Source: CAKUFA01 sp963627465 (lineage in GTDB: Bacteria > Bacillota > Clostridia > Christensenellales > Aristaeellaceae). From it: 29,359 bases of DNA. The notes below the pieces were generated by a model that saw only the letters and a list, made by a program, of their open reading frames with translations, made no database searches and was not told where the DNA came from. The position numbers were made by a program, and so were the translations under genes. The stretch spans positions 1-29,359 of the forward strand of contig CAVGBO010000029.1 in assembly GCA_963627465.1 (NCBI GenBank), written 5' to 3'. Below are positions 1-7,069 of the stretch, piece after piece. Position 1 is the first letter of the stretch; each line of letters starts with the position of its first letter.

Positions 1-13
1 AGTGAGTGAGTGC

Positions 14-46
14 AAAACTCGACAAAGTGGCTTTGCCACTTTGTCG
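14..46 (-). terminator. Perfect hairpin, probable terminator of the thioesterase gene
   Basis: A perfect 12-base inverted repeat (CGACAAAGTGGC at 20-31, GCCACTTTGTCG at 35-46) with a TTT loop lies 48 bases past the thioesterase stop on the minus strand. It is followed in that direction by AG and then four T (14-17). The stem is strong but the T run is short, so it could also be a dispersed intergenic repeat. Confidence 0.45.
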
Positions 47-93
47 ATGCCCTGAGCCTGCATACAACAGACTCTTTTGAACAGAAACAATCT

Positions 94-825
94 TCAACGT
101 TCAACCAATACGCCGCCGATATCAAAGTGCCGCTGACCATCATGGAAGCCGCAGTAGGAAAAGTCGTTGGCCAGCCGACGCAGCTCTGCATGAACCTGCT
201 GCCCGGGGCGCAGCTCCGCATCATAGTTGATGGCAAACCGGCCGAGACAATATTTGTCCATGGTATCAATGCCCAAGGCATTGCAGCACCAGTCCATATA
301 CTTCGTGTTATTCACATGAACATTCACATCCAGGTCGGTGTACACCGGCAGAAAATCCTGAACAGAGAGTGTGCCTGAAACTTCGCTCACCGTAGCGGGC
401 AGCCCCAGAGGTGCCAGCAGGTCGGAGTTGTCGGGCATGAGTTTTTTTACGTCGTCCGGGGCAACCATTTTCCGGCTGTGGATGTCCAGCAGCGCCCACA
501 GGCTGCCGGCACGGCCGATTTCGTTGCCGCTTTCATCACGGAAGATGTAATACCGGGGGAAGAACCACCGGCGTACGGTCATGGGGAAGGTTTCCACGGA
601 GATGCGCTCGCTGATTTTGGGGTAACGATCCATCACCACTTCCACACGGGTAAGAATCCATACAACGCCCTGCTGAATCAAGGCGTTGCGTCCGGCACCA
701 AGCAGCTCGCTGTGGGTGCCTGCCACTTCCTGCATGGTTTCCAAAATGGCACTGGGGCGCCACTGTCCCTTCAAATCACACTGACAGGTGCGGAGGATCA
801 GCTCCTCCTTATAGGTCTTTAGCAT
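94..825 (-). CDS. Acyl-ACP thioesterase (FatA/FatB family)
   Basis: This 243-residue protein should hydrolyse acyl-ACP to free fatty acid and ACP in the cytoplasm, setting chain length or releasing fatty acids. The length fits bacterial acyl-ACP thioesterases, which are a double hotdog fold. The N-terminal half carries the hotdog helix region (TMQEVAGTHSELLG, then GVVWILTRVEVVMDRYP) and the strands RRWFFPRYYIFRD and GSLWALLD. The second half carries DLDVNVHVNNTKYMDWC, the conserved segment with the Asn/His active-site residues. The start at 825 is chosen because GAAAGGA lies 9 bases upstream; an upstream in-frame ATG at 870 lacks such a site. The gene is monocistronic, with a good promoter at 882-910 and a hairpin after the stop. 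The family is clear; chain-length specificity cannot be read from sequence. Confidence 0.9.
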   Translation of the reverse strand: MLKTYKEELILRTCQCDLKGQWRPSAILETMQEVAGTHSELLGAGRNALIQQGVVWILTRVEVVMDRYPKISERISVETFPMTVRRWFFPRYYIFRDESGNEIGRAGSLWALLDIHSRKMVAPDDVKKLMPDNSDLLAPLGLPATVSEVSGTLSVQDFLPVYTDLDVNVHVNNTKYMDWCCNALGIDTMDKYCLGRFAINYDAELRPGQQVHAELRRLANDFSYCGFHDGQRHFDIGGVLVER

Positions 826-881
826 GCGAAAAGATCCTTTCTTCCGGTATCGGGAAGCAAACCTTCCCACACCGTGCTTAC

Positions 882-910
882 ATTATAGACGGATTGCATT
901 GGGTTTTCAA
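882..910 (-). promoter_or_regulatory. Sigma-A promoter of the thioesterase gene
   Basis: Reading the minus strand, TTGAAA (905-910) and TATAAT (882-887) are separated by 17 bases, about 57 bases upstream of the chosen start codon. The leader contains a short stem, GGGAAG/CTTCCC (851-867). Confidence 0.8.
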
Positions 911-935
911 GTAACAATCATGAAAATATGGGCAA

Positions 936-970
936 CAGAAAAAGCGATCCCAGCTTGCGCTGAGACCGCT
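936..970 (-). terminator. Intrinsic terminator of the abrB-like gene
   Basis: On the minus strand, AGCGGTCTCAGC, a GCAA tetraloop and GCTGGGATCGCT form a 12-base stem with two G-T pairs (943-970), followed by five T (939-943) and CTG. It lies 16 bases after the regulator's stop codon. Confidence 0.85.
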
Positions 971-986
971 CTGCAATGTTTGTCAA

Positions 987-1235
987 TCAGTCCTTGGAGT
1001 GCTTCAGTTCTTCCAGGCAGTCCTTGCAGACCAGCTTGCCCTTGTAAGGTACCACGTTGTTGGCTTCGTTGCAGAAGATGCAGGAGGGATGATACTTCTT
1101 CAGGATGATGGTATCACCCTCGGTGAAGATTTCCAAGGTATCCTTCACGTTGATGTCCATGGTTCTGCGCAGCTCGATCGGGATGACAACACGACCCAGG
1201 GTATCCAGTTGACGAACAACACCAGTAGATTTCAT
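987..1235 (-). CDS. AbrB/SpoVT-type transition-state regulator with C-terminal zinc-ribbon-like tail
   Basis: An 82-residue DNA-binding protein. Residues 1-47 form the swapped-hairpin AbrB domain, with the hallmark runs MKSTGVVRQLDTLGRVVIPIE and LEIFTEGDTIILKKY. The tail at residues 52-77 has CIFC and CKDC pairs spaced as in a small zinc ribbon. Classical B. subtilis AbrB has a different C-terminal multimerisation segment, so this is the CxxC variant seen in Clostridia. The start at 1235 has GAGGAGG nine bases upstream; the upstream ATG at 1253 does not. It is expressed alone from a strong promoter with a leader of roughly 90 bases and ends at an intrinsic terminator. The family role is global control of post-exponential genes; the targets here are unknown. 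Confidence 0.88.
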   Translation of the reverse strand: MKSTGVVRQLDTLGRVVIPIELRRTMDINVKDTLEIFTEGDTIILKKYHPSCIFCNEANNVVPYKGKLVCKDCLEELKHSKD

Positions 1236-1332
1236 AAGCGTTAACCTCCTCATTCATGGTTCCTGCTCGGGAAAAGTCTCCCCGAACATGCCCACTGTGA
1301 ATAAAATTTCAATCCTTTTAGGGATCAATACA

Positions 1333-1361
1333 ATTCTATATGTTTCTATAATGATTGTCAA
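1333..1361 (-). promoter_or_regulatory. Sigma-A promoter of the abrB-like gene
   Basis: On the minus strand a consensus TTGACA (1356-1361) and TAGAAT (1333-1338) are 17 bases apart. The sequence around it is AT-rich, in contrast to the coding DNA. It implies an untranslated leader of about 90 bases. Confidence 0.85.
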
Positions 1362-1473
1362 GACAAAATAGAAAAAATTTACCGTTTAGACGCATTTGTG
1401 GAAGACTTTTTTTCACGTCTGTGGATCGCAAATGGGTACAATATGGGAACGTAAGCTGAAGAATGTCACAAGT

Positions 1474-2517
1474 TCAGCCTTGCAGCAGATCCACAATGGC
1501 TTTTCGAGCCTTCACAACGGCGGTTGGCATGGGAAGCGCAGCAAGCTCCTGATTCGTGACAAATCGCCACCCATCTGGGGCAGTATCACAGGCTGTATCC
1601 AGCAGGTAGATTTTCATTTGCCACACCTGGTGGGTGAATACGTGCCGTGCATCATCCAGAAAAATGGCTTTCCCAGTTTTCAGCCCCAACCGGCGTTTCA
1701 CGGCGGCAGGCAGGGCAGAGGGGGTATGATGTTCCTCCAGCATGGGGAAGCTCCACAACCCTTGCAGCAGGGTTTCCGTACGCTGGTGGACAAGCACCCG
1801 GCTGCCGCTTCGGATGAGCAGCAGGTCATAATCGATTTCTCGTGGAGGATTCTTACGGGGCAGCACCGGCAGCAGTTCCGCATCTCCTTCTCGGCAGGCA
1901 TTGCAGCAGTCCATCAGGGGACAGGCGGCACAATCCGGAGTGCCCGGTGTGCAAATGGCAGAGCCTAAGTCCATCAATGCCTGATTGAAATCGCCGGGAC
2001 GCTCCTGAGGGACGAGGGCGGCTGCATCGGCAGTCAATGTTCGCTTCACGGAGGGGATGCCTACGTTCTCCCGAATGCCGCATAGCCGGGAAACCACACG
2101 GATCACATTGCCATCCACTGCCGGAACGGGCAGGTCAAACGCAATGCTGGCAATGGCACCGGCGGTGTAATCCCCAATGCCGTGGATCTTCATCAATTCT
2201 GTAACCGTGCGAGGCAGCACGCCCTGATCGTCTGCTACCACTTGCTGCGCACCCCTGTGCAGGTTCTGCGCCCGGCGATAGTAGCCAAGCCCTTCCCACA
2301 GCTTGAGCACCTCTTCTAATGGAGCGTTTGCCAACGCCTGCACGGTAGGGAAGGCATGCATGAAACGTGGATAATAGGAAAGCACCGTTTCAACACGAGT
2401 CTGCTGCAGCATAGTTTCGGAGACCCAAATGGCGTACGGGTCACGAAGGCCGCGCCAAGGCAGCGTCCGCTTATGTTGGTCGTACCAGTCAAGCAGCAGT
2501 GAAGAAACGGATTGCAT
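1474..2517 (-). CDS. mutY: A/G-specific adenine glycosylase MutY
   Basis: Removes adenine mispaired with 8-oxoguanine, the last barrier against oxidative G-to-T mutation. The 347 residues show the full family layout: catalytic Glu34 in SETMLQQTRVE, helix-hairpin-helix with HGIGDYTAGA (112-120), catalytic Asp135 in VDGNV, and a [4Fe-4S] loop of Cys189-x6-Cys196-x2-Cys199-x5-Cys205. The C-terminal NUDIX-like domain (about 225-347) reads 8-oxoG; its FTH at 294-296 matches the FSH loop of Geobacillus MutY with Ser replaced by Thr. The start at 2517 is preceded by GGGAGG at a spacing of six; the longer open frame to 2709 runs into the groESL operator and is not coding. It has its own promoter at 2549-2577. 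No clear terminator follows it; the abrB promoter lies about 110 bases downstream. Confidence 0.95.
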   Translation of the reverse strand: MQSVSSLLLDWYDQHKRTLPWRGLRDPYAIWVSETMLQQTRVETVLSYYPRFMHAFPTVQALANAPLEEVLKLWEGLGYYRRAQNLHRGAQQVVADDQGVLPRTVTELMKIHGIGDYTAGAIASIAFDLPVPAVDGNVIRVVSRLCGIRENVGIPSVKRTLTADAAALVPQERPGDFNQALMDLGSAICTPGTPDCAACPLMDCCNACREGDAELLPVLPRKNPPREIDYDLLLIRSGSRVLVHQRTETLLQGLWSFPMLEEHHTPSALPAAVKRRLGLKTGKAIFLDDARHVFTHQVWQMKIYLLDTACDTAPDGWRFVTNQELAALPMPTAVVKARKAIVDLLQG

Positions 2518-2548
2518 GCAAAGCCTCCCATCATCTAAGCATGAAGAT

Positions 2549-2577
2549 AGTATAGCATAGAAGCAAGAAAAGGTCAC
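2549..2577 (-). promoter_or_regulatory. Probable promoter of mutY, extended -10
   Basis: On the minus strand TGCTATACT supplies an extended -10 (TATACT at 2549-2554). The -35 is weak (GTGACC, 2572-2577) at 17 bases. The start codon is 32 bases downstream of the -10. Confidence 0.6.
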
Positions 2578-2661
2578 GGGCAAAAGAATGGAAAATCTGG
2601 AAAGCTTCACGGAACAATACAGAAAAATGAGCAAATTTCGCAAAAAAACATGAAAAACCAC

Positions 2662-2690
2662 TTGACCTTTAGGCCGAAATGTCGTATAGT
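2662..2690 (+). promoter_or_regulatory. Sigma-A promoter of groESL
   Basis: TTGACC (2662-2667) and TATAGT (2685-2690) are 17 bases apart. The expected start site, near 2697, lies just ahead of the CIRCE operator, so HrcA bound there would block initiation. Confidence 0.88.
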
Positions 2691-2702
2691 ACCCATTGTG
2701 AG

Positions 2703-2729
2703 TTAGCACTCAATAGAAATGAGTGCTAA
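2703..2729 (+). promoter_or_regulatory. CIRCE operator (HrcA binding site)
   Basis: TTAGCACTC, a 9-base spacer, and GAGTGCTAA form a perfect match to the CIRCE consensus, extended by one more G-C pair on the outside. It sits between promoter and groES, so the operon is expected to be HrcA-repressed and heat-induced. hrcA itself is not in the window. Confidence 0.97.
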
Positions 2730-2763
2730 CAACACAAAGTGCTCTAACAGGAGGAACGTAAAA

Positions 2764-3048
2764 ATGGCCGTGAAGCCTTTGGGTGACCGTGTTGTCATCA
2801 AGAATTGTGAAGCAGAAGAGACTACCAAGTCCGGTTTGATTTTGACCAGTGCAGCAAAGGAAAAGCCTCAGATGGCAGAAGTGCTGGCTGTAGGCCCCGG
2901 CGGCATGGTGGATGGTAAGGAAGTTACCATGCAGGTGAAGGTTGGCCAGAAGGTCATCTATTCCAAGTATGCCGGCACTGAAGTGAAGGTGGATGGTGAG
3001 GAAATCATCATCGTCCGTCAGAGCGACATTCTGGCAGTCGTAGAGTAA
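2764..3048 (+). CDS. groES: Co-chaperonin GroES (Cpn10)
   Basis: A 94-residue co-chaperonin that caps GroEL rings during ATP-driven protein folding. It shows the family's KPLGDRVVIK start, the mobile loop around EETTKSGLILTS (residues 18-29), the AVGPGG turn and the closing EIIIVRQSDILAVV strand. Length is typical. The start at 2764 has AGGAGG (2749-2754) nine bases upstream; an in-frame upstream ATG at 2719 lies inside CIRCE and is rejected. It is first in an operon with groEL, 70 bases apart. Confidence 0.97.
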   Translation: MAVKPLGDRVVIKNCEAEETTKSGLILTSAAKEKPQMAEVLAVGPGGMVDGKEVTMQVKVGQKVIYSKYAGTEVKVDGEEIIIVRQSDILAVVE

Positions 3049-3118
3049 GCAAATCAGGTTTCGTCCTTCCTTTATTGAAGGCGGAACGAAGAATATCGTG
3101 TAAAGGAGTTTGAGTACA

Positions 3119-4747
3119 ATGGCAAAGCAGATTCAATATGGCGAACAGGCTCGCCGCAGCCTGGAAAAGGGCGTTAATGCACTGGCTGACACCGTGAAGA
3201 TCACCTTGGGACCCAAGGGCCGCAACGTGGTGCTGGACAAGAAGTACGGCGCTCCCCTCATCACCAACGATGGTGTGACCATCGCTAAGGAGATCGAGCT
3301 GGAAGACCCCTTCGAGAACATGGGCGCACAGCTGGTGAAGGAAGTTTCCACCAAGACCAATGATGTGGCCGGCGACGGTACCACCACCGCAACCCTGCTG
3401 GCACAGGCCATCATCCGTGAAGGCCTGAAGAACCTGGCAGCAGGTGCTAACCCCATGGTGCTGAAGAAGGGCATTGAGGCTGCTACCGAGGCTGCTGTGA
3501 AGGGTCTCCGTGAGCTGAGCCAGCCCGTAAGCGGCAAGCAGGCAATTGCTCAGGTTGCTGCTAACTCTGCCGCTGATGAAACCATCGGCAAGCTGATTTC
3601 CGATGCTATGGAAACCGTGGGCAACGATGGCGTCATCACCGTGGAAGAGAGTAAGACCATGACCACCGGCATGACCACCGTGGAAGGCATGCAGTTCGAC
3701 CGTGGCTATGCTTCCGCTTACATGGTAACCGATACCGAGAAGATGGAAGCTGTGCTGGATGATCCGGTGATCCTGATTACCGATAAGAAGATCAGCAACA
3801 TTCAGGAGATTCTGCCTCTGCTGGAGCAGGTGGTGCAGACCGGCAAGAAGATGCTCATCGTCGCTGAAGATGTGGAAGGCGAAGCCCTGAGCACCCTGGT
3901 GGTCAACAAGCTGCGTGGCACCTTCACCTGTGTTGCCGTTAAGGCTCCCGGCTTTGGCGATCGCCGCAAGGAAATGCTGCAGGATATCGCTATCCTGACC
4001 GGCGGCACCGTAATCTCCTCCGATACCGGCATGGAGCTGAAGGAAGCTACCATTGACATGCTGGGCAAGGCTCGTCAGGTCAAGGTGAACAAGGAGAACA
4101 CCACCATCGTCGGCGGTGCAGGCGACAAGGCTGCTATCGATGCCCGTGTGGCTCAGATTCGTGCACAGATCGCTGAAACTACCAGTGATTATGACCGTGA
4201 GAAGCTGCAGGAGCGTCTGGCCAAGCTGGCTGGCGGCGTAGCCGTGATTCAGGTTGGTGCTGCTACCGAAGTGGAAATGAAGGAACGGAAGCTGCGCATC
4301 GAGGACGCTTTGGCTGCTACCCGTGCCGCAGTGGAAGAAGGCATTGTGCCCGGCGGCGGCATTGCCCTGCTGAACGTGCTGCCCACCGTCCGTGCTGAGC
4401 TGAATAACTATGCCGGTGACGCAAAGACCGGTGTGCAGATCGTCCTCCGTGCTCTGGAAGAGCCCATCCGTCAGATTGCTCTGAACGCCGGTATCGATGG
4501 CAGCGTGATTGTGGAGAACATCAAGAACGCTCAGAAGCCCGGCTACGGCTATGACGCTCTGAAGGGCGAGTATGTGGACATGATCGAGCGCGGCATCATC
4601 GACCCCACCAAGGTAACCCGTTCTGCCCTGCAGAATGCTGCCAGCGTGGCGGCTATGGTGCTGACCACCGAGTCTCTGGTGGCTGACATTCCTGCTCCCG
4701 AACCCGCAGCTCCTGCCGGCGGCGCAGGCATGGGCGGCATGTACTAA
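3119..4747 (+). CDS. groEL: Chaperonin GroEL (Cpn60)
   Basis: A 542-residue subunit of the double-ring chaperonin. Visible landmarks are the ATP-binding TLGPKGRNVVLDKKYG (about 27-42) and AGDGTTTATLLAQ (about 84-96), the apical-domain stretch ending in KAPGFGDRRKEML, the intermediate-domain EEGIVPGGG, and a short C-terminal Gly/Met tail (GGAGMGGMY) as in GroELs that line the cavity floor. The start at 3119 is preceded by AAAGGAG with ten bases spacing; a TTG three codons upstream is in frame but too close to the site. It is cotranscribed with groES under CIRCE control and ends at a terminator 67 bases after the stop. No anomalies are seen. Confidence 0.98.
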   Translation: MAKQIQYGEQARRSLEKGVNALADTVKITLGPKGRNVVLDKKYGAPLITNDGVTIAKEIELEDPFENMGAQLVKEVSTKTNDVAGDGTTTATLLAQAIIREGLKNLAAGANPMVLKKGIEAATEAAVKGLRELSQPVSGKQAIAQVAANSAADETIGKLISDAMETVGNDGVITVEESKTMTTGMTTVEGMQFDRGYASAYMVTDTEKMEAVLDDPVILITDKKISNIQEILPLLEQVVQTGKKMLIVAEDVEGEALSTLVVNKLRGTFTCVAVKAPGFGDRRKEMLQDIAILTGGTVISSDTGMELKEATIDMLGKARQVKVNKENTTIVGGAGDKAAIDARVAQIRAQIAETTSDYDREKLQERLAKLAGGVAVIQVGAATEVEMKERKLRIEDALAATRAAVEEGIVPGGGIALLNVLPTVRAELNNYAGDAKTGVQIVLRALEEPIRQIALNAGIDGSVIVENIKNAQKPGYGYDALKGEYVDMIERGIIDPTKVTRSALQNAASVAAMVLTTESLVADIPAPEPAAPAGGAGMGGMY

Positions 4748-4813
4748 GACACACCGCTAAGCCTTGAAAGCCCTTGGCACATAAGGCGTAAGCGCATATT
4801 TGATTCATCGAGT

Positions 4814-4847
4814 CGGCATCTGCTGAAAGGCAGGTGCCGATTTTCTT
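4814..4847 (+). terminator. Terminator of groESL
   Basis: CGGCATCTGC (4814-4823), a 6-base loop and GCAGGTGCCG (4830-4839) pair throughout with one G-T, followed by ATTTTCTT. Its 3' half coincides with the beginning of the MATE remnant reading frame. Confidence 0.8.
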
Positions 4848-4980
4848 CGGACTGGATGGGCTTCTATGGTCCTTCCCGGCGGCGGATCTGCTGACGTTTA
4901 TCATTGCAATTTTCTTCATTCGTCAAACCTACCGTAAGCTTTCCGACAAAAGTACAAAAGCATTGAAAACAAACGGCTAA
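4834..4980 (+). pseudogene. C-terminal remnant of a MATE-family multidrug efflux protein
   Basis: The frame ending at the TAA at 4978-4980 reads VPIFFGLDGLLWSFPAAD, then LLTFIIAIFF, then RQTYRKL and a short polar tail. This is the usual end of MATE transporters: the last loop with FGLDG, the FP-AD turn, the twelfth membrane helix, then a basic tail. Only about the last 48 residues remain. There is a stop at 4801 in this frame and no start codon or ribosome binding site, so it cannot be expressed as a transporter. It begins inside the groEL terminator, consistent with a deletion that removed the gene and joined its tail to groEL. The alternative, chance similarity, is less likely given the whole ordered pattern. 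Confidence 0.72.
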
Positions 4981-5084
4981 CAAGGAAGCATACGCTGCTT
5001 GACTCACATGGCGATTTTGCCAAAGAAAGGGCTGCTGCTTCCGCGATGAAGCTGACAAAAATATCGGGCAAGCTGAAAAATTGC

Positions 5085-5114
5085 TTGAAAAGGGAGACTG
5101 CTATCGGCTATAAT
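5085..5114 (+). promoter_or_regulatory. Promoter of the DUF2798 leader
   Basis: TTGAAA (5085-5090) and a perfect TATAAT (5109-5114) are separated by 18 bases. The expected start is near 5121, leaving a leader of about 160 bases before the first start codon. Confidence 0.78.
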
Positions 5115-5120
5115 ACAATC

Positions 5121-5279
5121 GAACCCAGTAAGCATAAACTTGCAGGGCGCTTTGCTCAGCATTCATATTTGTAAGACAATAAATGTCACTCTGCCAATGT
5201 CGGACGGCGGAGGGGGCATTTATTTTTTTGCAAGGAAGCATGTGAGCAAAGCAAGATAATCTATTAGGAGGAGCTCAGT
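5121..5279 (+). promoter_or_regulatory. Structured leader RNA with possible attenuation, unknown class
   Basis: Between the promoter and the DUF2798 gene the leader holds an intrinsic terminator (5181-5229). GCTTTGCTCA (5149-5158) is exactly complementary to TGAGCAAAGC (5243-5252), enclosing the terminator. The pairing continues past one bulged G into CAT/ATG. CTTGCA (5139-5144) can also pair with TGCAAG (5229-5234), directly after the T run. A small hairpin over 5164-5185 would use AAATG (5181-5185), which is also the first arm of the terminator, so the two exclude each other. This is the architecture of an attenuator or riboswitch, but I recognise no known class. It could instead be a separate small RNA ending at 5229. 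Confidence 0.5.
5181..5229 (+). terminator. Intrinsic terminator inside the DUF2798 leader
   Basis: AAATG (5181-5185) pairs with CATTT (5217-5221), and CTCTGCC (5189-5195) with GGCGGAG (5206-5212). The hairpin is followed by A and seven T (5223-5229). The gene's ribosome binding site lies 36 bases beyond, so read-through is needed for expression from the upstream promoter. Confidence 0.75.
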
Positions 5280-5774
5280 ATGCCCAAGACAAAATTCGAA
5301 TCAGTCATTTTCACAGCCGTAACCGCATGGATCATGGTGTATATCATGACCCTGTACAACACGGTGCTGACAACCGATACCTTTGTGAATGAAACTTTCC
5401 TGATTGCCTTGAAGGGGATGTGGCTGGAATTTGTCATCATCTTTCTGTGTGCTTATTTCATTTCCAGCCCTGTGGCAAAGCACTTTGCCTTTTGTGTGGT
5501 GAAGCCAGGGGATCGTCCCATTGCGATCATTCTCGCCATTCAGACGTTTACGGTTGTCTCTCAGGTGGCACTGGCAAGCATCATGGGCGTTTGGCACGGA
5601 TACGGCTTTACCAGCCAATTCATTCCCAACTATTTGGCAACCTACTGCCGCAATTTCATCATGGCACTGCCGGTGCAGCTGTTCATTGCAGGACCTATTG
5701 CCAGAAAGCTGTTCCGCCTTGTGTTTCGAAGGGAAAAGAAGAATGATGGGAAGCCGGTAGAAGAAAAGGCATAA
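5280..5774 (+). CDS. DUF2798 family integral membrane protein
   Basis: A 164-residue protein with four predicted membrane helices arranged as two similar halves. The first half has SVIFTAVTAWIMVYIMTLYN and a helix ending in the SSPVAK turn. The second has IAIILAIQTFTVVSQVAL and a helix ending in AGPIARKLFR. This duplicated hairpin with a PxA(R/K) ending is the DUF2798 pattern. The function of the family is not established. AGGAGG (5266-5271) lies eight bases before the ATG. It is controlled by the unusual leader described above and is followed 89 bases later by nagA, without an obvious terminator, so the two may be cotranscribed. The C-terminal tail is charged and probably cytosolic. Confidence 0.8.
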   Translation: MPKTKFESVIFTAVTAWIMVYIMTLYNTVLTTDTFVNETFLIALKGMWLEFVIIFLCAYFISSPVAKHFAFCVVKPGDRPIAIILAIQTFTVVSQVALASIMGVWHGYGFTSQFIPNYLATYCRNFIMALPVQLFIAGPIARKLFRLVFRREKKNDGKPVEEKA

Positions 5775-5863
5775 CCTCTTTCCAGAAAAGAAACGCAAAC
5801 GGCAGGAAAGCGCATGAAAGGAGGCGAATTATTCCGGCAGGAACAAGCAAGGAGGACTGTGCA

Positions 5864-6988
5864 ATGTTGATTCGTCATGCGACGGCTTATGTAGATACAC
5901 GTTTCCACACCCATACAGATGTCCGATTGGAGCAGGGCGTTGTGACTGAGGTTGGCAGCAACCTGAATCCCATGGATGGGGAAGAAGTAGTGGAGGCGGA
6001 GGGCAAATACCTGCTGCCCGGTTTTGTGGATGTGCACATCCATGCCTGCAAGGGTCACGATACCATGCGAGGAGAGGCGGACATCCGTGCCATGAGCCGG
6101 GATCTGCATACCTTTGGCGTGGCGGCATTCCTGCCTACCACCATGAGTGGTTCGGTAGAGGATACACGCCATGCCATTGCTGGCGTTCGGCAAGTGATGG
6201 ATCATCCGGAAAAGCAGGGTGCGAAGGTGTTGGGTGCTCACATGGAAGCTCCATTCCTGGCAGACAACAAGTGCGGTGCCCAGCTGGTGCAGTACTTCAC
6301 TGATCCTTCCATGGAGCGGCTGACAGCATTGACCGGCGGAGACTTGGCTGCGGTGAAAATGATTACCATCGCACCGGAACGGCAGGGGACGGAAGCATTC
6401 ATTCCGGCGGCCGTTGCTCATGGCATTCATGTGTCCATGGGACATACGGATGCCACGGCGGAACAGGTACATCAGGCAGCCGATTGGGGCAGTGATCACG
6501 TGACCCACACCTTTAATGCCCAGTCGCCCCTGCATCACCGGAAGCCCGGGGTTCCCGGTGCCGCACTGACGGATGACCGGCTGTACTGCGAAATGATCTG
6601 CGATGGTGTCCACTTGCACCCGGACATTATTCGGTTGCTGTATCGTGCCAAGGGTGCTGAAAAAGCCGTGATGATTACCGATGCCATGGAGGCAGCCGGT
6701 ATGCCCGATGGCGAGTATGAACTGGGTGGACAGAAGGTCTTTGTCCATGGGGCGGAGGCAAGGCTGGCAAGCGGAACCTTGGCAGGGTCTGTGCTGACCA
6801 TGCCCAGAGCACTGCGGAATATGATTTGCCGCTTCGGCATTCCGGCGGAAGATGCGGTGCGGATGTGTACGCTGACGCCTGCGGAATCCATCGGTGAAGA
6901 AAAGGCCGGCAGAATTGCTGCCGGCAGTCCTGCCATCCTGACCCTTTGGGATCAGGCATGGGAGCAAATGACGGTTGTATCTCAGTAA
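5864..6988 (+). CDS. nagA: N-acetylglucosamine-6-phosphate deacetylase
   Basis: Converts GlcNAc-6-P to glucosamine-6-P and acetate in amino-sugar use and cell-wall recycling. The 374-residue amidohydrolase shows His58/His60 in DVHIH, the metal ligand Glu128 in GAHMEAPF (most relatives have GxHLEGPF), His194 in MGHTDAT, His215 in THTFNA, the substrate histidine in DGVHLHPD, and catalytic Asp273 in ITDAMEAAG. Length is normal. The ribosome binding site AAGGAGG is eight bases upstream. No nagB or sugar transporter is adjacent, which fits a recycling role or genes elsewhere. The preceding DUF2798 gene may share its transcript. Confidence 0.95.
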   Translation: MLIRHATAYVDTRFHTHTDVRLEQGVVTEVGSNLNPMDGEEVVEAEGKYLLPGFVDVHIHACKGHDTMRGEADIRAMSRDLHTFGVAAFLPTTMSGSVEDTRHAIAGVRQVMDHPEKQGAKVLGAHMEAPFLADNKCGAQLVQYFTDPSMERLTALTGGDLAAVKMITIAPERQGTEAFIPAAVAHGIHVSMGHTDATAEQVHQAADWGSDHVTHTFNAQSPLHHRKPGVPGAALTDDRLYCEMICDGVHLHPDIIRLLYRAKGAEKAVMITDAMEAAGMPDGEYELGGQKVFVHGAEARLASGTLAGSVLTMPRALRNMICRFGIPAEDAVRMCTLTPAESIGEEKAGRIAAGSPAILTLWDQAWEQMTVVSQ

Positions 6989-7005
6989 AGGGTGCTGCAT
7001 AACGG

Positions 7006-7034
7006 TTGCAATCGCTTCCTGCATGCAATACAAT
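7006..7034 (+). promoter_or_regulatory. Probable promoter of the sda operon
   Basis: TTGCAA (7006-7011) and TACAAT (7029-7034) are 17 bases apart in the gap between nagA and sdaAB. The start codon is 35 bases past the -10. Confidence 0.65.
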
Positions 7035-7069
7035 AACTTCTGTACAATTGTCTGAAAGGACTGACATGG

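Noticed and set aside
1362..1473. Terminator for mutY built from CATTTG/CAAATG and AGAC/GTCT
   Set aside because: The stem is broken by several mismatches and no T run follows.
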